Positions 1 through 12,772 of a stretch of 64,000 bases of DNA are shown in pieces (the first letter of the stretch is position 1; every line of letters begins with the position of its first letter). The DNA lies in contig OZ024936.1 of NCBI GenBank assembly GCA_964017235.1, positions 14,918,496-14,982,495 on the forward strand. The letters run 5' to 3'. The stretch comes from Sabellastarte sp. h YS-2021 (lineage: Eukaryota; Annelida; Polychaeta; Sabellida; Sabellidae). Under the pieces are notes generated by a model. It made no database searches. It worked only from the letters and a program-made list of their open reading frames with translations, and was not told the DNA's origin. Both the position numbers and the translations under genes were made by a program.

Positions 1-1137
1 CAGAACCATAAAGACAGGTCTTAACCAAAACAGACACATCACTTTCATTTTTGGTAAAACCGGACTTTTGCAGATCCAGGGCAGAAGTTTCCTGTGAAAT
101 GTATAGTGATGTATAGTGACTGTCATGTCTTGTATGAGTTAATGTTTGTTTATAGAAGAACTGAGATAACAGTGGCTTGTGGAGCCAAAAAGAAACGAAC
201 CTAAATTTTGGCAAATAAAAATCTAAAATTGGTGACATGATTAAATCTAAAACAACACACGCACACTCAGAAAACACAATTAACTGAGATAAAACTGAGT
301 AAACTGATAACTTGAAATGTGCTTAATTAGGCCAAATGTTCAAGGGTTGAATACCATAATTTATCAAAAATATATGCATAAAACTGACCCTCATTAAATA
401 TTTAGGGCAGGTAAACTGTTATCCACATGCGAGTCATAAGTTTATTTGTCCTGATTCACTTTTTAAATTGTTCTATAAAAATTTACTGAATCTGTCAAGA
501 TTCCGGCAATTTTCCTGAACTCTAATTTTAATGAACTGAAGTTTTCCTGAATTACAGTTTTCGCGCCTTCATATGATATGTAAACACATCACCAGTTCGG
601 TCTTGTCCACATATTTGTTTGTATCACACACACACACCCACCCACGCACACACACACGCACACACACACACACACAAATGTACATGTCAGGTAAATTCTT
701 GTCTCATAAAAGTAATTTTTCAATATACAATCCGGACAGACCTTGTATTTTCCCTTTTAAGCATTTGATTCAGTTCATTTATATTAAAGTGCGTCATTTT
801 ATTTCACTGTGAAGAGTCTGATGTTGCTTCTAGGTTCTGTTTGTCCTCCACAGAAGTTAGCTTCAAAGGTCTAGTTGTCTTGTTACTTTAAAGCTCAAAT
901 GTTGCCAATGTCAGATTCTGGCCAATTTTGCACTCCCTATCCTGCAAACTGCGATGGTATGTCATGCAATACAAGAGTTAAGACACATTGTCTTCCAAAT
1001 AATTAAAAAACCATTAAATCTTGTGCTGTATACTAGGTGATCTTAAATTTTACAATGTTTGCTGTATTGACCTTTAAATTAAATGAATTGATATGGGTTT
1101 GACGTTACATTCAACTTACTGTATTAGGTTATATCAC
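1..1137. other. AT-rich non-coding DNA
   Basis: I see no convincing gene in this stretch. The open frames are short and low in complexity, and the longest simply reads through the CA microsatellite. Confidence 0.6.
624..677. repeat. (CA)n microsatellite
   Basis: About 54 bases of CA dinucleotide repeat, interrupted by CCCA and CGCA variants. The interruptions suggest an old, partly stabilised locus. Confidence 0.95.
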
Positions 1138-1290
1138 AAGATATAGTTAAAGGGATGGAGGAAGGTAGTGCATACAAGATTCTACACAGACAACCTTTGA
1201 TAGGCATTTCTGTACACGAGGTCAGGCTGGGTATCAAACCAAGGACCCTAGAGCTGATAGACAAGTGGTTTGGCCACCACCACCACCCCC
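1138..1290 (-). mobile_element. Degenerate tRNA-derived SINE (possible)
   Basis: Read on the minus strand, this has a B-box-like GGTTTGATACCC and a body resembling the better-preserved SINEs at 7.15 and 8.81 kb (a 'gatatgac... ggaggaa... agtacatac' arrangement on the plus strand). It is diverged, and no target-site duplication was found. Confidence 0.3.
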
Positions 1291-1814
1291 TGGCCTCTAC
1301 ACATCACCATATTATGTATACACTTAGGAGCTGAAGCTGAAAATAGATTATTTATCTTTTGTTCTGTGTTGAATCAAATGCTCTTACAAATAACGATGGA
1401 AAAAATTCCAGTTACAAGAGCAGGGACCATACTTTGTTGTGATGGTTTCTTTACAACAAAAAGACTGAGGAAGATTTCAATCCAATGACTGTGTGCCAAC
1501 AATAGGAAATTTATATGCCAAAACACTGTATGTAAATTGCACCAGTATGGGAGAGAATTCTATCACCTGTGATGCCAGTCAAATACCAGGTTCTATATTA
1601 AGAAATTTTTGGGCCATTATCACATGTACACGGTTGGATTTTTTCTGGACCCTTTTTGCACATCGGCCTAAGATTGGAACACAATGTCATAAGGTAGGGA
1701 CAAACACATTTAGAGATCATGTCAATATGAGAGGGTGTTTCTGTCAGTCCACACAATCTACCTGGAGGACAATTCATCACCTGAGTATTGCAGAACAAAA
1801 ACACACAGATGGCT

Positions 1815-2530
1815 GGTTCATACAGGCAAGAGACCTCTACAGAATTCATCCCCTTTTAGACCTGAATACATCAGTCCTGTTAGCGAATGCTTTGGTGAGC
1901 AGCAGGTTGGACTACTGCAATTCACTCTCCTTATCCCTCACTGATTCTGAGTTAAGGAGATTGCAGCTAGTGCAAAATTTACTGTGCAGGGTTATCACCC
2001 GTTCCTCTAAATTCTCTCCCCAACACAAAAAACTCCATTGGCTTTCAGTAAGATACAGGGTACAATTCAAAATTGGTCTTATTACATACAAAATTCTCAA
2101 CCAGGGTCAACCAGTGTAGAGAGAATTAATCCATGTCCTACTCCTCCTCCAGAAACACAAGGTGAAGTACCCCCAAACTCAAGTTCCTTCAAACCCCCAC
2201 CTTCGATCACAGAGTTCACAAATCTATGAAACACTTTTCTAACTCCTTCAGTCACTATGCCCCTTCCCTTTGGAACTCTTTCCCTCTCCATTTAAGAAAT
2301 AGTCCCTCTGTTGCATCTTTTAGGAAACACCTTAAAACTCACCTCTCTAGCTCTAGCTTCCCAACTTAGTCTTTCTTCCCTCTCGGTCACACCCACAATC
2401 CTGGATTACTGACCTTGAATGCCCCTCGACTTCCCTACTATTATGATTTTGTTTAATCAGTGCACTGAGTTCCCCTTCGTGGGGAAGATATTGCGCTTGC
2501 AAAGCAGTAGATTAGATTAGATTACATTAG
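1815..2530 (+). mobile_element. CR1/L2-type LINE 3' end (RT C-terminus remnant)
   Basis: Frames here match the C-terminal part of the RT of CR1/L2-clade non-LTR retrotransposons. A segment containing SRLDYCNSL and LQLVQN, followed by LHWLSVRYR and FKIGLITYKIL, is read at about 1,820-2,115. After a frame change come APSLWNSLP and SFRKHLKTHL at about 2,255-2,345, the usual end of these proteins. The 3' tail ends in TAGATTAGATTAGATTACATTAGAT, kept here as a short (TTAGA)n-like microsatellite, typical of the 3' termini of this group. The fragment is 5'-truncated and has frameshifts, so it is dead. The catalytic RT core is absent. Clade assignment rests on motif recognition and could be another CR1-related clade. 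Confidence 0.72.
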
Positions 2531-2539
2531 ATACTATTT

Positions 2540-3629
2540 TGTGATACGCTGGACGGTCCTGCTTTGCTGCCACTGACTGATGTTACTCAAAGGATGACCG
2601 AAAAGTCTGTACACCTGAAGGTGTAGGGTCATGAGTGAGGCACTTTGACAGCACTATGACTGGTTTTTGTTGCAGTATGCAATGCCCTACACAAAACCAG
2701 GTGATACGCACCCACCAAAGACCCCCAACCTAAGCACCTATGGAATGTCCATGTCCAGACATGGAGGAATGAAGACAGAACAATAACTTTTGTGAGGCCT
2801 GGAAAAGTGGACTTAGTACTTGTTGGCCACTCACACGATCAGTTTGGAGCGTAATTGAATGTCTTCAAGAAGATGAAGTACAAAGCATTAGGTGCATATG
2901 CAGGGTAACGGGATACTTTGCGGAAAGCCAGAGTTACGGATGAGAAAAAAGTAGTGAAATATTTGTGTGGTGTTTTGACATTAGGCTTGGATGACATATC
3001 CTCGAACCACCGGTTACCGTGCAGCTACCAGAAAAAGTAATACCGAGCAAAGAATTGACCCAACATGCTTCAGTTTGCTTAAGTATCACAAACTGTCAAT
3101 GCATCTCTTTATGAAGTTTGCGCATAAAAGAAACTATTTCAGTTGTTTTTTAACATCTTCAAAATTGGTCATATCTGTATTCACTAGAGAGGGCAGTTCC
3201 AATTACCGTGCACTTGAAGATTTTTATTCTCATATTAATTTATGGTAACCTTAAAGTTCAATTTCAAAGCAAATAATAAATAAGTAGGTATAATACTTTT
3301 TGGATTAATTGAAAATATAACAAATCAGGAGTGAAAAACATTGATTTGGGGGGTTATAAGATCTACATAACCTAAATATTACAAGATTTTGGCCAGTTTT
3401 CTAAAATACCTGTTTCTAGTAGATTTCTCTGCACAAACCAGAAAAAAATAACATGATTTATGTTTGGCACATGAACTTCACAGATTGTGACAAAAATTGG
3501 TCCATTAACGCATGGTAAACAAAGACTAGACTGGTGCACGATAATAAGAAGTGCACGATAATAGGAAGTGTGACGATACTGTAACATTTTAATGTCATTT
3601 AGCACCAATTTCTGTGATAACTGTTTGAG
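2540..3629. other. Non-coding stretch
   Basis: No recognisable gene or repeat family. The short open frames have no motif and no splice context that I would defend. Confidence 0.5.
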
Positions 3630-3790
3630 GTCCTTGGTGGCCCAGTGGTTAACTAGTTTCGTATCTAATCACACGCTATCACCTCTGTGTGGGAGAATGT
3701 GTTTATCAATGGTTTGTATATCAGTGTAATGAAAAGGACCTGGTATCAGGTCGTTATGTAATTACTAGATGTAATGCAAGGTCCTTCTTT
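3630..3790 (+). mobile_element. SINE-like element with A-box (possible)
   Basis: A tRNA-like A-box (TGGCCCAGTGG) begins about 11 bases into the segment. The expected B-box region, near 'gtgtgggagaatgt', is degenerate. This fits an old tRNA-derived SINE. No target-site duplication is visible. Confidence 0.33.
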
Positions 3791-6759
3791 AGTGCACTAT
3801 GACTTTTCTCAGACCACAAATTAGCAACACTGGAAGTTGATCTACAAGTCTAACATTTGGCCATATAAATCATATTCTGCATGCTAAATCTTACTGCACA
3901 GGCTCTAACATTCTGTCAGCTGTAATTCTTCTGATGTTCAGGACATGGCTTCCTGGAGGGTTAAAATTAACCTCTGCATTGACATAGGTTTTAATTTGCC
4001 CAATAAGGTAGATTGATGGCTATAGACCACATTGTGTGCTTCAGTGGTAGCCACTCAGGTACACTGAAGTAGTAATCATAATATATATCAAATCAAAAGT
4101 ACAAGTTTATTGAAGATATTATCCAGTGCAGCATAAGAAAAGGTAAGTCAGCCCAAAACATCCTTAAAGTTGTACTATCTTACTCAGGTTTTTATGAGAT
4201 TATAACCATCTGCTGATTAGCCATGAAGTACCAGCTTATCCAGGAAATGTAATATTTTGAGGTTTAAACCCACAAATACAGTGGTGAGATGACCATATTC
4301 ACATAAATGTATTATTTTTTTCTCTAGCCCACCATGTGCAAGTTACAGATTTATAGTTTTAAAATCAGCAAGAGTACCTACCTCCAATACACATAATAGT
4401 AAGTAAATGGGAAGCATCCCGACGATCCAGATCACACTTATAATTGAATGGGATCTAAGTTGGATCCAACTAGTACTGATCTAAACCTGCTAAAAGACAG
4501 ACAATTGTTCACGAAAAAAAACTAAGGTAATACTAATAGTGACCTCTATTTTCAATTCTCTCTAGAGTAAGATTAATTTGACTTTATTTTTGACACATCT
4601 AACTGCCATTGTATAGCAAAATTAAATTCACAGGACCAAGTGTGTAGAACTTTCTTTTGGTCTTTGAAATCTCATGGGCTATTCCTTCCAGAATGTGTGA
4701 CATATTTTTACATAAAAGCAATAACCAAACCAATGTTCAATAGATATCCACTGACGTGAATGATATCAATGAATTTAAACATAGGAAATATAGATAGTCC
4801 AAGACAATTTATTGCAATATATATAATTTTATTTCTTTAACATTAGCAAACATTTTTTTTATATTTTAAGGAACACACAGATTGCCATGAAGACTATGAC
4901 AAGATTAACAGGAAAATATTATTAAATTACAGTTTCAAGATTGAAACAACAGTTAACAAAATCTAGAGACATTACTAGGATGGCCAAAACTCTTATTTGG
5001 CTTTCTGGCAAGGGTTTAAGTTAGCCAATAAATTGTCAATATCACATTTTTATACACATACATTCTTTGTGTTTGCAGTCCCGACAGTTTCACCATCTTA
5101 ATAGGTGCTCCAAATTTCAGACGTTAAACCTTTGCCACTCACTTTTGGAAATTTTTAAATAAAACCATTGTGAAGTTATTTTCTGAAAAGCTTGGAAGTA
5201 TAATCTTAGATTATACTCTGGACTTTCCAAAAATGAAACCTCACCTTCATCTTTTTAAAGCCTTGAAACAAATTAAATTGATTTCCACAAAAGGTAATAT
5301 ATTAAATTTAGTCGGTCAGTTCATACAATGGCACCAAAATAAATCCTAATCAGTTGTAAATATTTACTCTAAATATAGTTGGCTGTTCCACTTTGCCAAT
5401 GGTCTACGTCGATGCTATTGCAACTATGTCAGTTCATAAATGCTTTGTCTGGGAGGTTGATGTTTTCATTGAAAATGCTCCTGAACTACCGTGATAACAT
5501 TTGGAAGCAACTCGGAACGGTTTTATATCGGAAATGTTCAAAAACATTTAATAGTGAAGCACGTATTTTCCTGTTGAATTCAAACTGTTTGAAATTATTG
5601 CAAACTCTACCTGTTCATCATCAGATCTTGCACTAATAAGCACAATAAAAAACCTGTCTTTTAAGTATCTTACATTTGTAAAACAACCATGTTAAGTTAA
5701 TCCTAGCGAGAAATAGGCCTCTGTAATGTTTGTAACCAATTCGAGGGGAGTCAAGAGCCAGTGAGAAGGTTTGTAAATGGAATGGAACATTGCTTGGAAA
5801 TTTATCAGAAATATGTAGGAAAATCCCCGTATGGATTGTGGATAGTTTTAATTTGTATAATTAGGAGCTAATGACGATCTACTCCATATGGAACAGCCTG
5901 CTAACATTTAATAATACCCAGAAGTACATTTTCAGCCAATTGGAATGTTTTAGGAACATATGTTAAAACACTGGCTTGGAATTTCACAAATTTAAGGAAT
6001 AGTTGCATGTATGTACACATAAAACTAAAATGTGGAAAATGTTTGAAACCTTTCATGGTATTCTGAACTAAAATCATTACAACTTGGACACTATGTAGTA
6101 ATTTTACTTGTGGTGAAAACCTTTGTCTAAGTGATTCAGGAGACTGGGCTAAAAAACCCACTTTAAGTAGTTTTTGATAATTTTAGTAATCACTGGTTAT
6201 ACTTGGTTTACTAAATATGAGCAAAACCTTTATCGCATATAATATGAATAGACTGGACCAAATACCTTAAAGTACTTTTTTTTGTAGATTTTAACATAAA
6301 AGGAAATATTTTGGTACTCACAACATAGCTAACATAAAGACTTGAACATACATTTCTTCACGGATTTCCTATTGTAAGGATAACCTTTTTTTCTAAAACA
6401 GATTGTATTTTTGGTATTAAATTTGAATTTAGATTTACATAATGACTGAATGACTGAATATTTTGAGTTACAAGTGGTTCACAGTTTTGCACAACTATTG
6501 AACATATCACTTTACAAGTATATCAAAGGAAATCAAAAGTAGCATCAAAAGTTAACTGTATCCCACAGGCCAGGTAAATATGCCAACACAATAAGTAGCC
6601 TAGGTGACCAACCATTTTTACACTAAAATACTGTTATCATTACATAATTCTCCTCCTCAAAAGTACTTCAGAAACTATATGAACTTCCTGGAAGTTTTCA
6701 TATTTTTAAACGTAAAATGCATTTTAAAGAAAAATTTATACACCTGCCACATGAAAGCA
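3791..6759. other. AT-rich non-coding DNA
   Basis: About 3 kb with no gene, repeat array or RNA that I can support. The short open frames lack coding character. Confidence 0.55.
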
Positions 6760-7130
6760 CAAAGCGTGTTAAGGACGGCTATTCATTTGGTGACCGCCAA
6801 ATACACTATACATTGAATTTAAAATACAAGGGAGGGCAATGTTTAAACCTATGTACTTGCTACCCCTGAACTCATACCGACCTAATTCACACTGCCATGC
6901 ACAGATATACAGAAAGAGTTCATTCTTTTTGTGAAAAAACATAAATGCTGGAAAAGGGTCTTTTAAAAAGAGGGACGGGAGGGTGATTTGCTATATTCAT
7001 ATGTTAGGTTTTTACATTTTCCTTCATAAAAAAATGTATTTTGCATTTAAAAATATGAAATTTCATTTCATAGAAATGTAATATACCCTTCCATACGAAA
7101 ACACTTTGGTTAAATGACCACATAGAAGGA
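6760..7130 (-). repeat. Dispersed repeat, inverted partner of 12.26-12.46 kb
   Basis: The reverse complement of this stretch shares several blocks, in the same order, with 12,262-12,460. They include a 'gtagcaagtac(a/g)taggtttaaa' block, 'gccgtccttaa' and 'cttt(c)tgtat(a/g)tctgtgc'. The two copies are diverged, with indels, and lie in opposite orientation. The family is unknown and no coding capacity is visible. Confidence 0.6.
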
Positions 7131-7139
7131 TTGGAAAAA

Positions 7140-7397
7140 GACAGACTGAGGATTTATTTATTTATTTGGGGTTTTACGTCGCTTTCAACACTGTACAGGT
7201 CATATCACGACAGGTAGTTGGAAGGGCAGAGGAAACCAGTACATACAGTTTGTCAAGGTTCTACTGTAAACTGCAAACGAAGGGCAAACAACTACCAGCT
7301 TTCCTACTTGAGGCCGTTCCAGGAAGCGAACCCTAGCCTCAGAGGTGGGAGGCGAGAGTGTTACCACTCTGCCACCGTGACCCCGGACAGACTGAGG
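7140..7397 (-). mobile_element. tRNA-derived SINE with 12-bp target-site duplication
   Basis: On the minus strand the head reads as a tRNA-like sequence with an A-box (TGGCAGAGTGG) and a diverged B-box. A body follows, ending in 'gacgtaaaaccccaaataaataaat'-type sequence (positions 7,152-7,185). The SINE proper is about 7,152-7,384. It is flanked by a perfect duplication GACAGACTGAGG at 7,140-7,151 and 7,386-7,397, the mark of LINE-mediated retrotransposition. It would have been transcribed by RNA polymerase III and copied by a partner LINE that recognised its 3' tail. Confidence 0.9.
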
Positions 7398-8794
7398 AAA
7401 ACCACCCTAAGGTTATATTGCATAAAGAGAAGGATATGTCTTGGTACTGTTGAACTCAATGAAATGGCTCTCCCCCCCCCCCCACTTTACTGAGACAAAG
7501 TCTCCCAGATTGTTTTAAATTGTAGAAATTTAAGTGGAAGAGAGATACAATTGGTTGAGTGGAAACAAAGTCCAATATGCTTTAGAAATCATAAAGATTC
7601 TTCAGTGCAACATCTCTAGAGAAAATGATGTGAAGTGCAAAGATTCCATGAGGAATCTCTCATTGTGTAAAGCAGTGGATTTCCAACTAATAGACCAGGA
7701 AGAAACCTGGGCAAGAACAACATGGGCCTTCACTTGTGGAACCAATTTGCTAGAATAAAGGATTAAATGTTAATGGAAATAGATATTGCCTGAGCTGCAA
7801 TATCATACTCTTTGGACTTCAGAAGAAAGAGGAAGAAGTCCTCCTTATTGTAGTCGGAATTGCTTGATGGATAGTATCCAAGGAATCTGACAAAAAAGGA
7901 AGGACTTGTCCTCTTAGTCATCCTGACCAAGACAAAGGACAAAGCAGGAAGAAAGTAGGATGTGACTTAAGAATGACTAAGGCCATCTGTTTAGATTGAG
8001 AACAAACCTTTAAAGCAAAGGAATGAAAGTCATTCCTCCTTCCTGAAGCAAAGGCAATAAGACATTCTTGTATGTAAAAAAGGGTTCAAAAGGAGCCTTG
8101 TAAGAGCCTGCAGAACAAAGGTAAAGTACCAAGCAGGTAAGTGACGACTACCCTTTTCCTGGACTTACAGAAACGCCAAATGAGTCTTCTAAGCTTCTTT
8201 TAGAACCCTAACCCAAATTACTACATTGAGAGAGCTGACCTGTATCCCTATTGTCTGAGAAAATACTTTAATAAAGTGGAAAATTTAACAATGACTGGGA
8301 AAGTATGATGCATCGCAGAGTGGCCAAGTTTTTAAAACAGTTCCACTTTGCTTCACAGACAGTACAAGAAGCATGCTACAGGTGTTGGAATTGATTAACT
8401 TCTTTACCACGAGTGGAAATAAGCCGAAGGAGGGAAGAATAAAGAAGTACTCTTGAAATCTGTTGAAAGAGCCAAAGGATTTAGCACAGGAGACACATGC
8501 AAGAGAAGCTTGTGATTCAATCACATGGCAAAAAGACCTATTTCAGATGTGAAATCTGCAACAACCACCTGAAGATCCAAGAACTGAGAGACCACTCTGA
8601 GGGGTTTGATAAGACCAAGAGTTGGTCTGCCAAAGATTCATTTGTTCTTATGGAAAAAGGGCAAACGGGTGCCAAGAGAGTGAAACATGTCCCAAGAGTG
8701 AGAGCTCCCTTCTTATGTAAAGACAGCACACACTGTCTAGATGATTCTCTGATGAAAGGACAATTGAGGAACGAATGTCTTGAGAGCAAGACAT
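7398..8794. other. Purine-rich non-coding stretch
   Basis: The plus strand is strikingly A+G rich. A 107-codon open frame at 8,497-8,817 runs into the next SINE and has no convincing domain. I call no gene. It may be the remains of an unidentified old repeat. Confidence 0.45.
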
Positions 8795-9050
8795 CTGCAT
8801 TGTCCGATTATTTATTTGGGGTTTTACGTCGCTTTCAACACTGTACAGGTCATATCACGACGGGTAGTTGGAAGGACAGAGGAAACCAGTACATATAGTT
8901 CGCTAGGGTTCTGTACTGTAAACTGCCGACCAACGGCAAGCAACTACCAGCTTTCCCACTTACGGCCATGACGGGGATCGAACCCCGGCCGCAGAGGTGG
9001 GAGGCGAGAGTGTTACCACTCTGCCACCGTGGCCCCCCTGCATTGTCCGA
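8795..9050 (-). mobile_element. tRNA-derived SINE with 13-bp target-site duplication
   Basis: Same family as the SINE at 7.15 kb and better preserved. On the minus strand the A-box TGGCAGAGTGG and the consensus-like B-box GGTTCGATCCC are both intact, and the tail again ends in the 'aaaaccccaaataa' sequence near 8,808-8,825. A perfect duplication CTGCATTGTCCGA flanks it at 8,795-8,807 and 9,038-9,050. The head is not a working tRNA gene: it is followed directly by SINE body sequence, and I did not find a cloverleaf with a proper acceptor stem. Confidence 0.93.
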
Positions 9051-11359
9051 GGCTGTAAGGATGATCCTTTGATAGAAGGATATTTGAGGAACAATGTCGA
9101 ACCAAAAAGCACAGCTAGGAGCTGTAGAAAATTGATTTACAGACTAGACTACTACATTGAACATGGAACTCGGGAGCTCAAATGAGCAATATGAGATCCC
9201 CTACCCAGAAGTGAGACAACCATGTAAGTAGACGTTACAAACTAGTGTGTTGAAAGGGAAGTATGCAAAGACAAAGTTCTTGGGAAACAATCGCCTAAAC
9301 TGAACCTTCACAGAAGGATCTAAAATGGAGAATTCAGAGCACCTTTCAAATGGAACATGTAAAGTTTCCTGACATGAAACTTGAGATGCGTCATGTGCAG
9401 GTGACCTTAAAGACGTAGCTACGTAGTGGAAGCCAGAAAAAATGAAAGACACAGTAAATTAAAGATGTTATAAAATAGAGAATGAATGGACTGCTGAATA
9501 GACAGGAACCTTGCCTCAGTGTGGTAAGAAAACCCCTGTGGCTAGGCATAAAACCTGCTCTGATAACAGATCCAATTCCTTCCTGTTGCAAAACTACCCC
9601 AAGATAAGAGTCAACTCGTAAAACTGAGTTGCAAAATGAGCCTCCTGACAACTATTAGACTGATAAACCATTTGTATAGTAACATGTGCACTGACTTGCC
9701 TAACCTCAAAGCCAACTTCCTTACTTCCTTGACTAAGGAAGTAAATCCTCAAGGACCAGTGGCTAGGCCCAAAGGCATTAGCACTAACTGGTACACCCTG
9801 CCCAAGAGCAAACATCTCAGCAAAAGTGAACCAAGGGAGCCAAAGGAAAGAAAGGAGGCATATTGAAGACCGGAGAAGTTGTCCACTGCCTAAGCTGAAG
9901 GGAGCAAATAATCAACCGAAACATTTCTATCCTGAAACTTTGGAAAAACCAGGAAAAGATTTAAATATAATGCTGGTTTGCAACCTTGTATTTTCGTTAC
10001 TAAAGTGAAAAACAGTTTAAAAGGAGCCGAAACACTTGAACTGTTCCTATGAACAGCATGTGACGCTGATTGACAAAGAAGAGCATCCTTCTGAGAACAA
10101 AAAGCTGTAGAAGTGAAAATTAGGAAAGTGGAATCTGAGAGGTAAAAAGCAAGTTCCAGATTCCTGGAAACAAAAAGGCTGGAACCCAAATATTTCAATT
10201 GAAATGTAAGAAATCAGTTGACCTCCTACTGGCAAATGGAAGGATCTGGAGATAGGGTTGGAAAGATCCAAAATCTTACATCCTAAAGAACAGTCTAATG
10301 GAGGTGGAGGCTGAGGCTTTTGCCCATGCCTCTCGAAGACATTCCACCACCAGAATTGTTGCCACCTTGAAAGGAACCACTAAGGTTGGGTGAACCTCCC
10401 TAGTTTGGGAGAACAGGCTTCGAGGTGGTTTGCCTCAAGAGTCTGAATCAGAAAGCCGAGAAGAGACCTCTTAACGACAGTACGAAGAAGCTCCTGCTTA
10501 TACTCTTACATGCAAGAATGAAGTCTTTGAAGAGAGACACCACAAAACAATAGGACCACAAATATTGAAGGACAAAGTCCCTTACAAAGTGACTAGGCAC
10601 AAGTGAGGGAACAGAGAAAGAAATCTCTAAAGAAACTAAACAGAGAAACTAATGAGTGGAAGACGCTATATATCAAAGCATGGTGGATGACAAAAGACAA
10701 CAGAGAAAAAATAATGGGTCAATCAACTAGAGTAAGATTGATAAATAGACCAGGCCTCAATCAATAAATTCCAGAGAATTTATTACCATAAGGTCCATCT
10801 CGGATCTCTCTCAGGGCAGAGGAAATCTGCCTAGGGAAGAGGTCTTTGTGAGAACCCTCTAGGCCAGACCCCAGGTACATATACCAGAGTAAGTCCACCC
10901 ATCATGGGGGAACTTCTGAGCCTGAAAATGATGGGCGACTCATAGAAGATTGAAACTGATCAACAAAAATTGAGAGCAGTCTTCGGTTATCCCCTGTTAT
11001 TCTGTTGGACAGGAGGCTTTGGAAATCTTGCCGTCGCACATAGCGATTTTCGACGTTAACACTCTCAGAGAAAAACTACAGCAGCTAGGTTCACCAAATT
11101 TGCAGGTTATCTTTATTTAGAGGCAAGCCTCTATGGGACTGAAATTATGCTCATTCTGAAAACAAGATGGCCGTCGCAGGCATGTCTTTCAAAATTATTT
11201 ACCTTTTTCTACTGGCTGGTTCTCACAGGTAGAAGGTTGAATCTCTTCATAGGTGATATGTATAACAGATATACTCTACAACCTTGCAGACATTTGACCT
11301 TGAAGCTCTTAATTGAAGGTGCCAAAGTACCCCACATAGCGGACTAAATGTGTCTAGAT
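9051..11359. other. Purine-rich non-coding stretch
   Basis: This continues the A+G-rich tract on the far side of the SINE. The segment just after the SINE ('gatgatcctttgatagaagg...') resembles one just before it ('gatgattctctgatgaaagg...'), suggesting an old local duplication. No gene is supported. Confidence 0.45.
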
Positions 11360-11710
11360 CTACCTTGTTATTGGTCCCAGAGGTTTGCAATGTAAAACCA
11401 ACCTATAGGAAATCAAGGTGGGAATCTTCTGATGCGGTCATATTTGACCTTGGACCCCTCCAAGGTCAAACAAGGATACTCTAACTTAAAAGTGCTTATA
11501 ACTCGCCTTTTAATTTATTATTGGTCCTAGAGGTTCGCAATGTGAAACCAACTTGAAGGAAATCATGGGCTGGTAATCTTTTGAGGTGGTCAGATTTGAC
11601 CTTTGGCCCCTCTTTATTTTGGCTATCCTTGTTTGACCTTGAAGCACTTATAACTCGCTTATTCTTGGTCCTAGAGGTTTGTAATGTGGCGAGTTGTCTT
11701 TCTGGTGGAT
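11360..11710. repeat. ~148-bp tandem repeat, about 2.3 copies
   Basis: The block 'ttggtcc(c/t)agaggtt(t/c)gcaatgt' recurs at about 11,371, 11,521 and 11,668. Between repeats lie conserved 'gaccttgg.cccctc' and 'cttataactcgc' segments. It is diverged and non-coding. Confidence 0.75.
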
Positions 11711-12261
11711 ATAACTTGCATCGGTTCAGTTCCAGGTCTAGTTTTAATTGAGGTTTCCAGAACTTGCGATCTTTCCTCCAAATGCCAGGTTGATGCAAGA
11801 TCCATTTTCAACAGGGTTAAGCCCCAAGTAGAGGGGGGTGGAATGTATAATCTTTGTACTGGTTAGGTCAAATAAATACACAGTAAAGAAAGAGTTTTCT
11901 GGGAAATATCTCATCAGCTGACAAATGGCTGTACTAAACCATTGCTCTGTGTGAATTTAGAACTATATATTAAAGTTCTAAATAATTAGCAATAAGGTAA
12001 ATTAAATGTAGAAGATTAGTATATGCATGATTTTGGTCTGCACAAGTGAAATGTTTCAAAGAAATTTACATATCCCATGGCAGGCCGACTGAAAACGTTC
12101 CTTTCACAAATCATAAAAAATAAATATTTTATAGTTCAAATGGTAGCATATACAATAGTATATGTGAACAGTGAACAGGGTCAAAGTGTAATTTGACAAC
12201 TCATTTTGAGCTAAACATTGAACTAAACGTTTGCATAAACTTCAAAATTGGAGTTTAGTTC
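11711..12261. other. Non-coding stretch
   Basis: Nothing beyond short open frames without recognisable motifs. Confidence 0.5.
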
Positions 12262-12460
12262 CATTTCAGCCTTTCTGTATGTCTGTGCCCAACAGAATGA
12301 ATTTGTTCACCAGGGGTAAAAGGGTAGCAAGTACGTAGGTTTAAATAAGGTATCCCCCTTATATTGAAGTTCTATACATGTGGTGGTCAATGAATGCTGA
12401 GCCGTCCTTAACCCAAGTGTTTTGATATAATAGGGTATATTATGTTTTTATGAAATATAA
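12262..12460 (+). repeat. Dispersed repeat, inverted partner of 6.76-7.13 kb
   Basis: Shares ordered blocks with the reverse complement of 6,760-7,130: 'gtagcaagtacgtaggtttaaa', then 'gccgtccttaac', then 'tataccc/gggtatatta'-like sequence. About 5.4 kb separates the two copies. Confidence 0.6.
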
Positions 12461-12772
12461 GTTCTATTTATAATATCTGGGATTAGCACAAAGTGCCTAT
12501 GAATTTCCTATGCGTAACAGTTCCTGAGATTTTAAAGGTCAATTTTGCTTTGCCAATGTCAAAAGGTCAAAAAGCTGCACCAATGCATCACAAAGTTACG
12601 CCCCAACCAGTATCCCTGTATGGGGTTTCTGCAGCTTACAGTTATTGATATTGTCTAGATTAGATTCTCTTAAAATGCTCCCGACTGCCTAAACAGCTGG
12701 ACACCATGGATGAAAACATCTGTACCACCTTTAAAGCCTGTTGGGTAAAATATCTTAAAAGCTCTCACACCA

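Noticed and set aside
573..812. 79-codon open frame with His-Thr repeats
   Set aside because: It reads through the CA microsatellite.
1493..1810. N-terminal extension of the LINE frame as RT sequence
   Set aside because: Only the part from about 1,820 resembles the CR1/L2 RT tail. The upstream codons show no RT motifs and are probably chance continuation.
8497..8898. 133-codon open frame with CEIC and nearby histidines, possible zinc finger
   Set aside because: Cysteine/histidine spacing does not match C2H2 fingers, the last third is SINE sequence, and the region is purine-biased, which lengthens open frames by chance.
8985..9036. tRNA gene at the SINE head (also 7.35 kb and 48.97 kb)
   Set aside because: A- and B-boxes are present, but each is fused to a SINE body with target-site duplications and no proper acceptor stem was seen.
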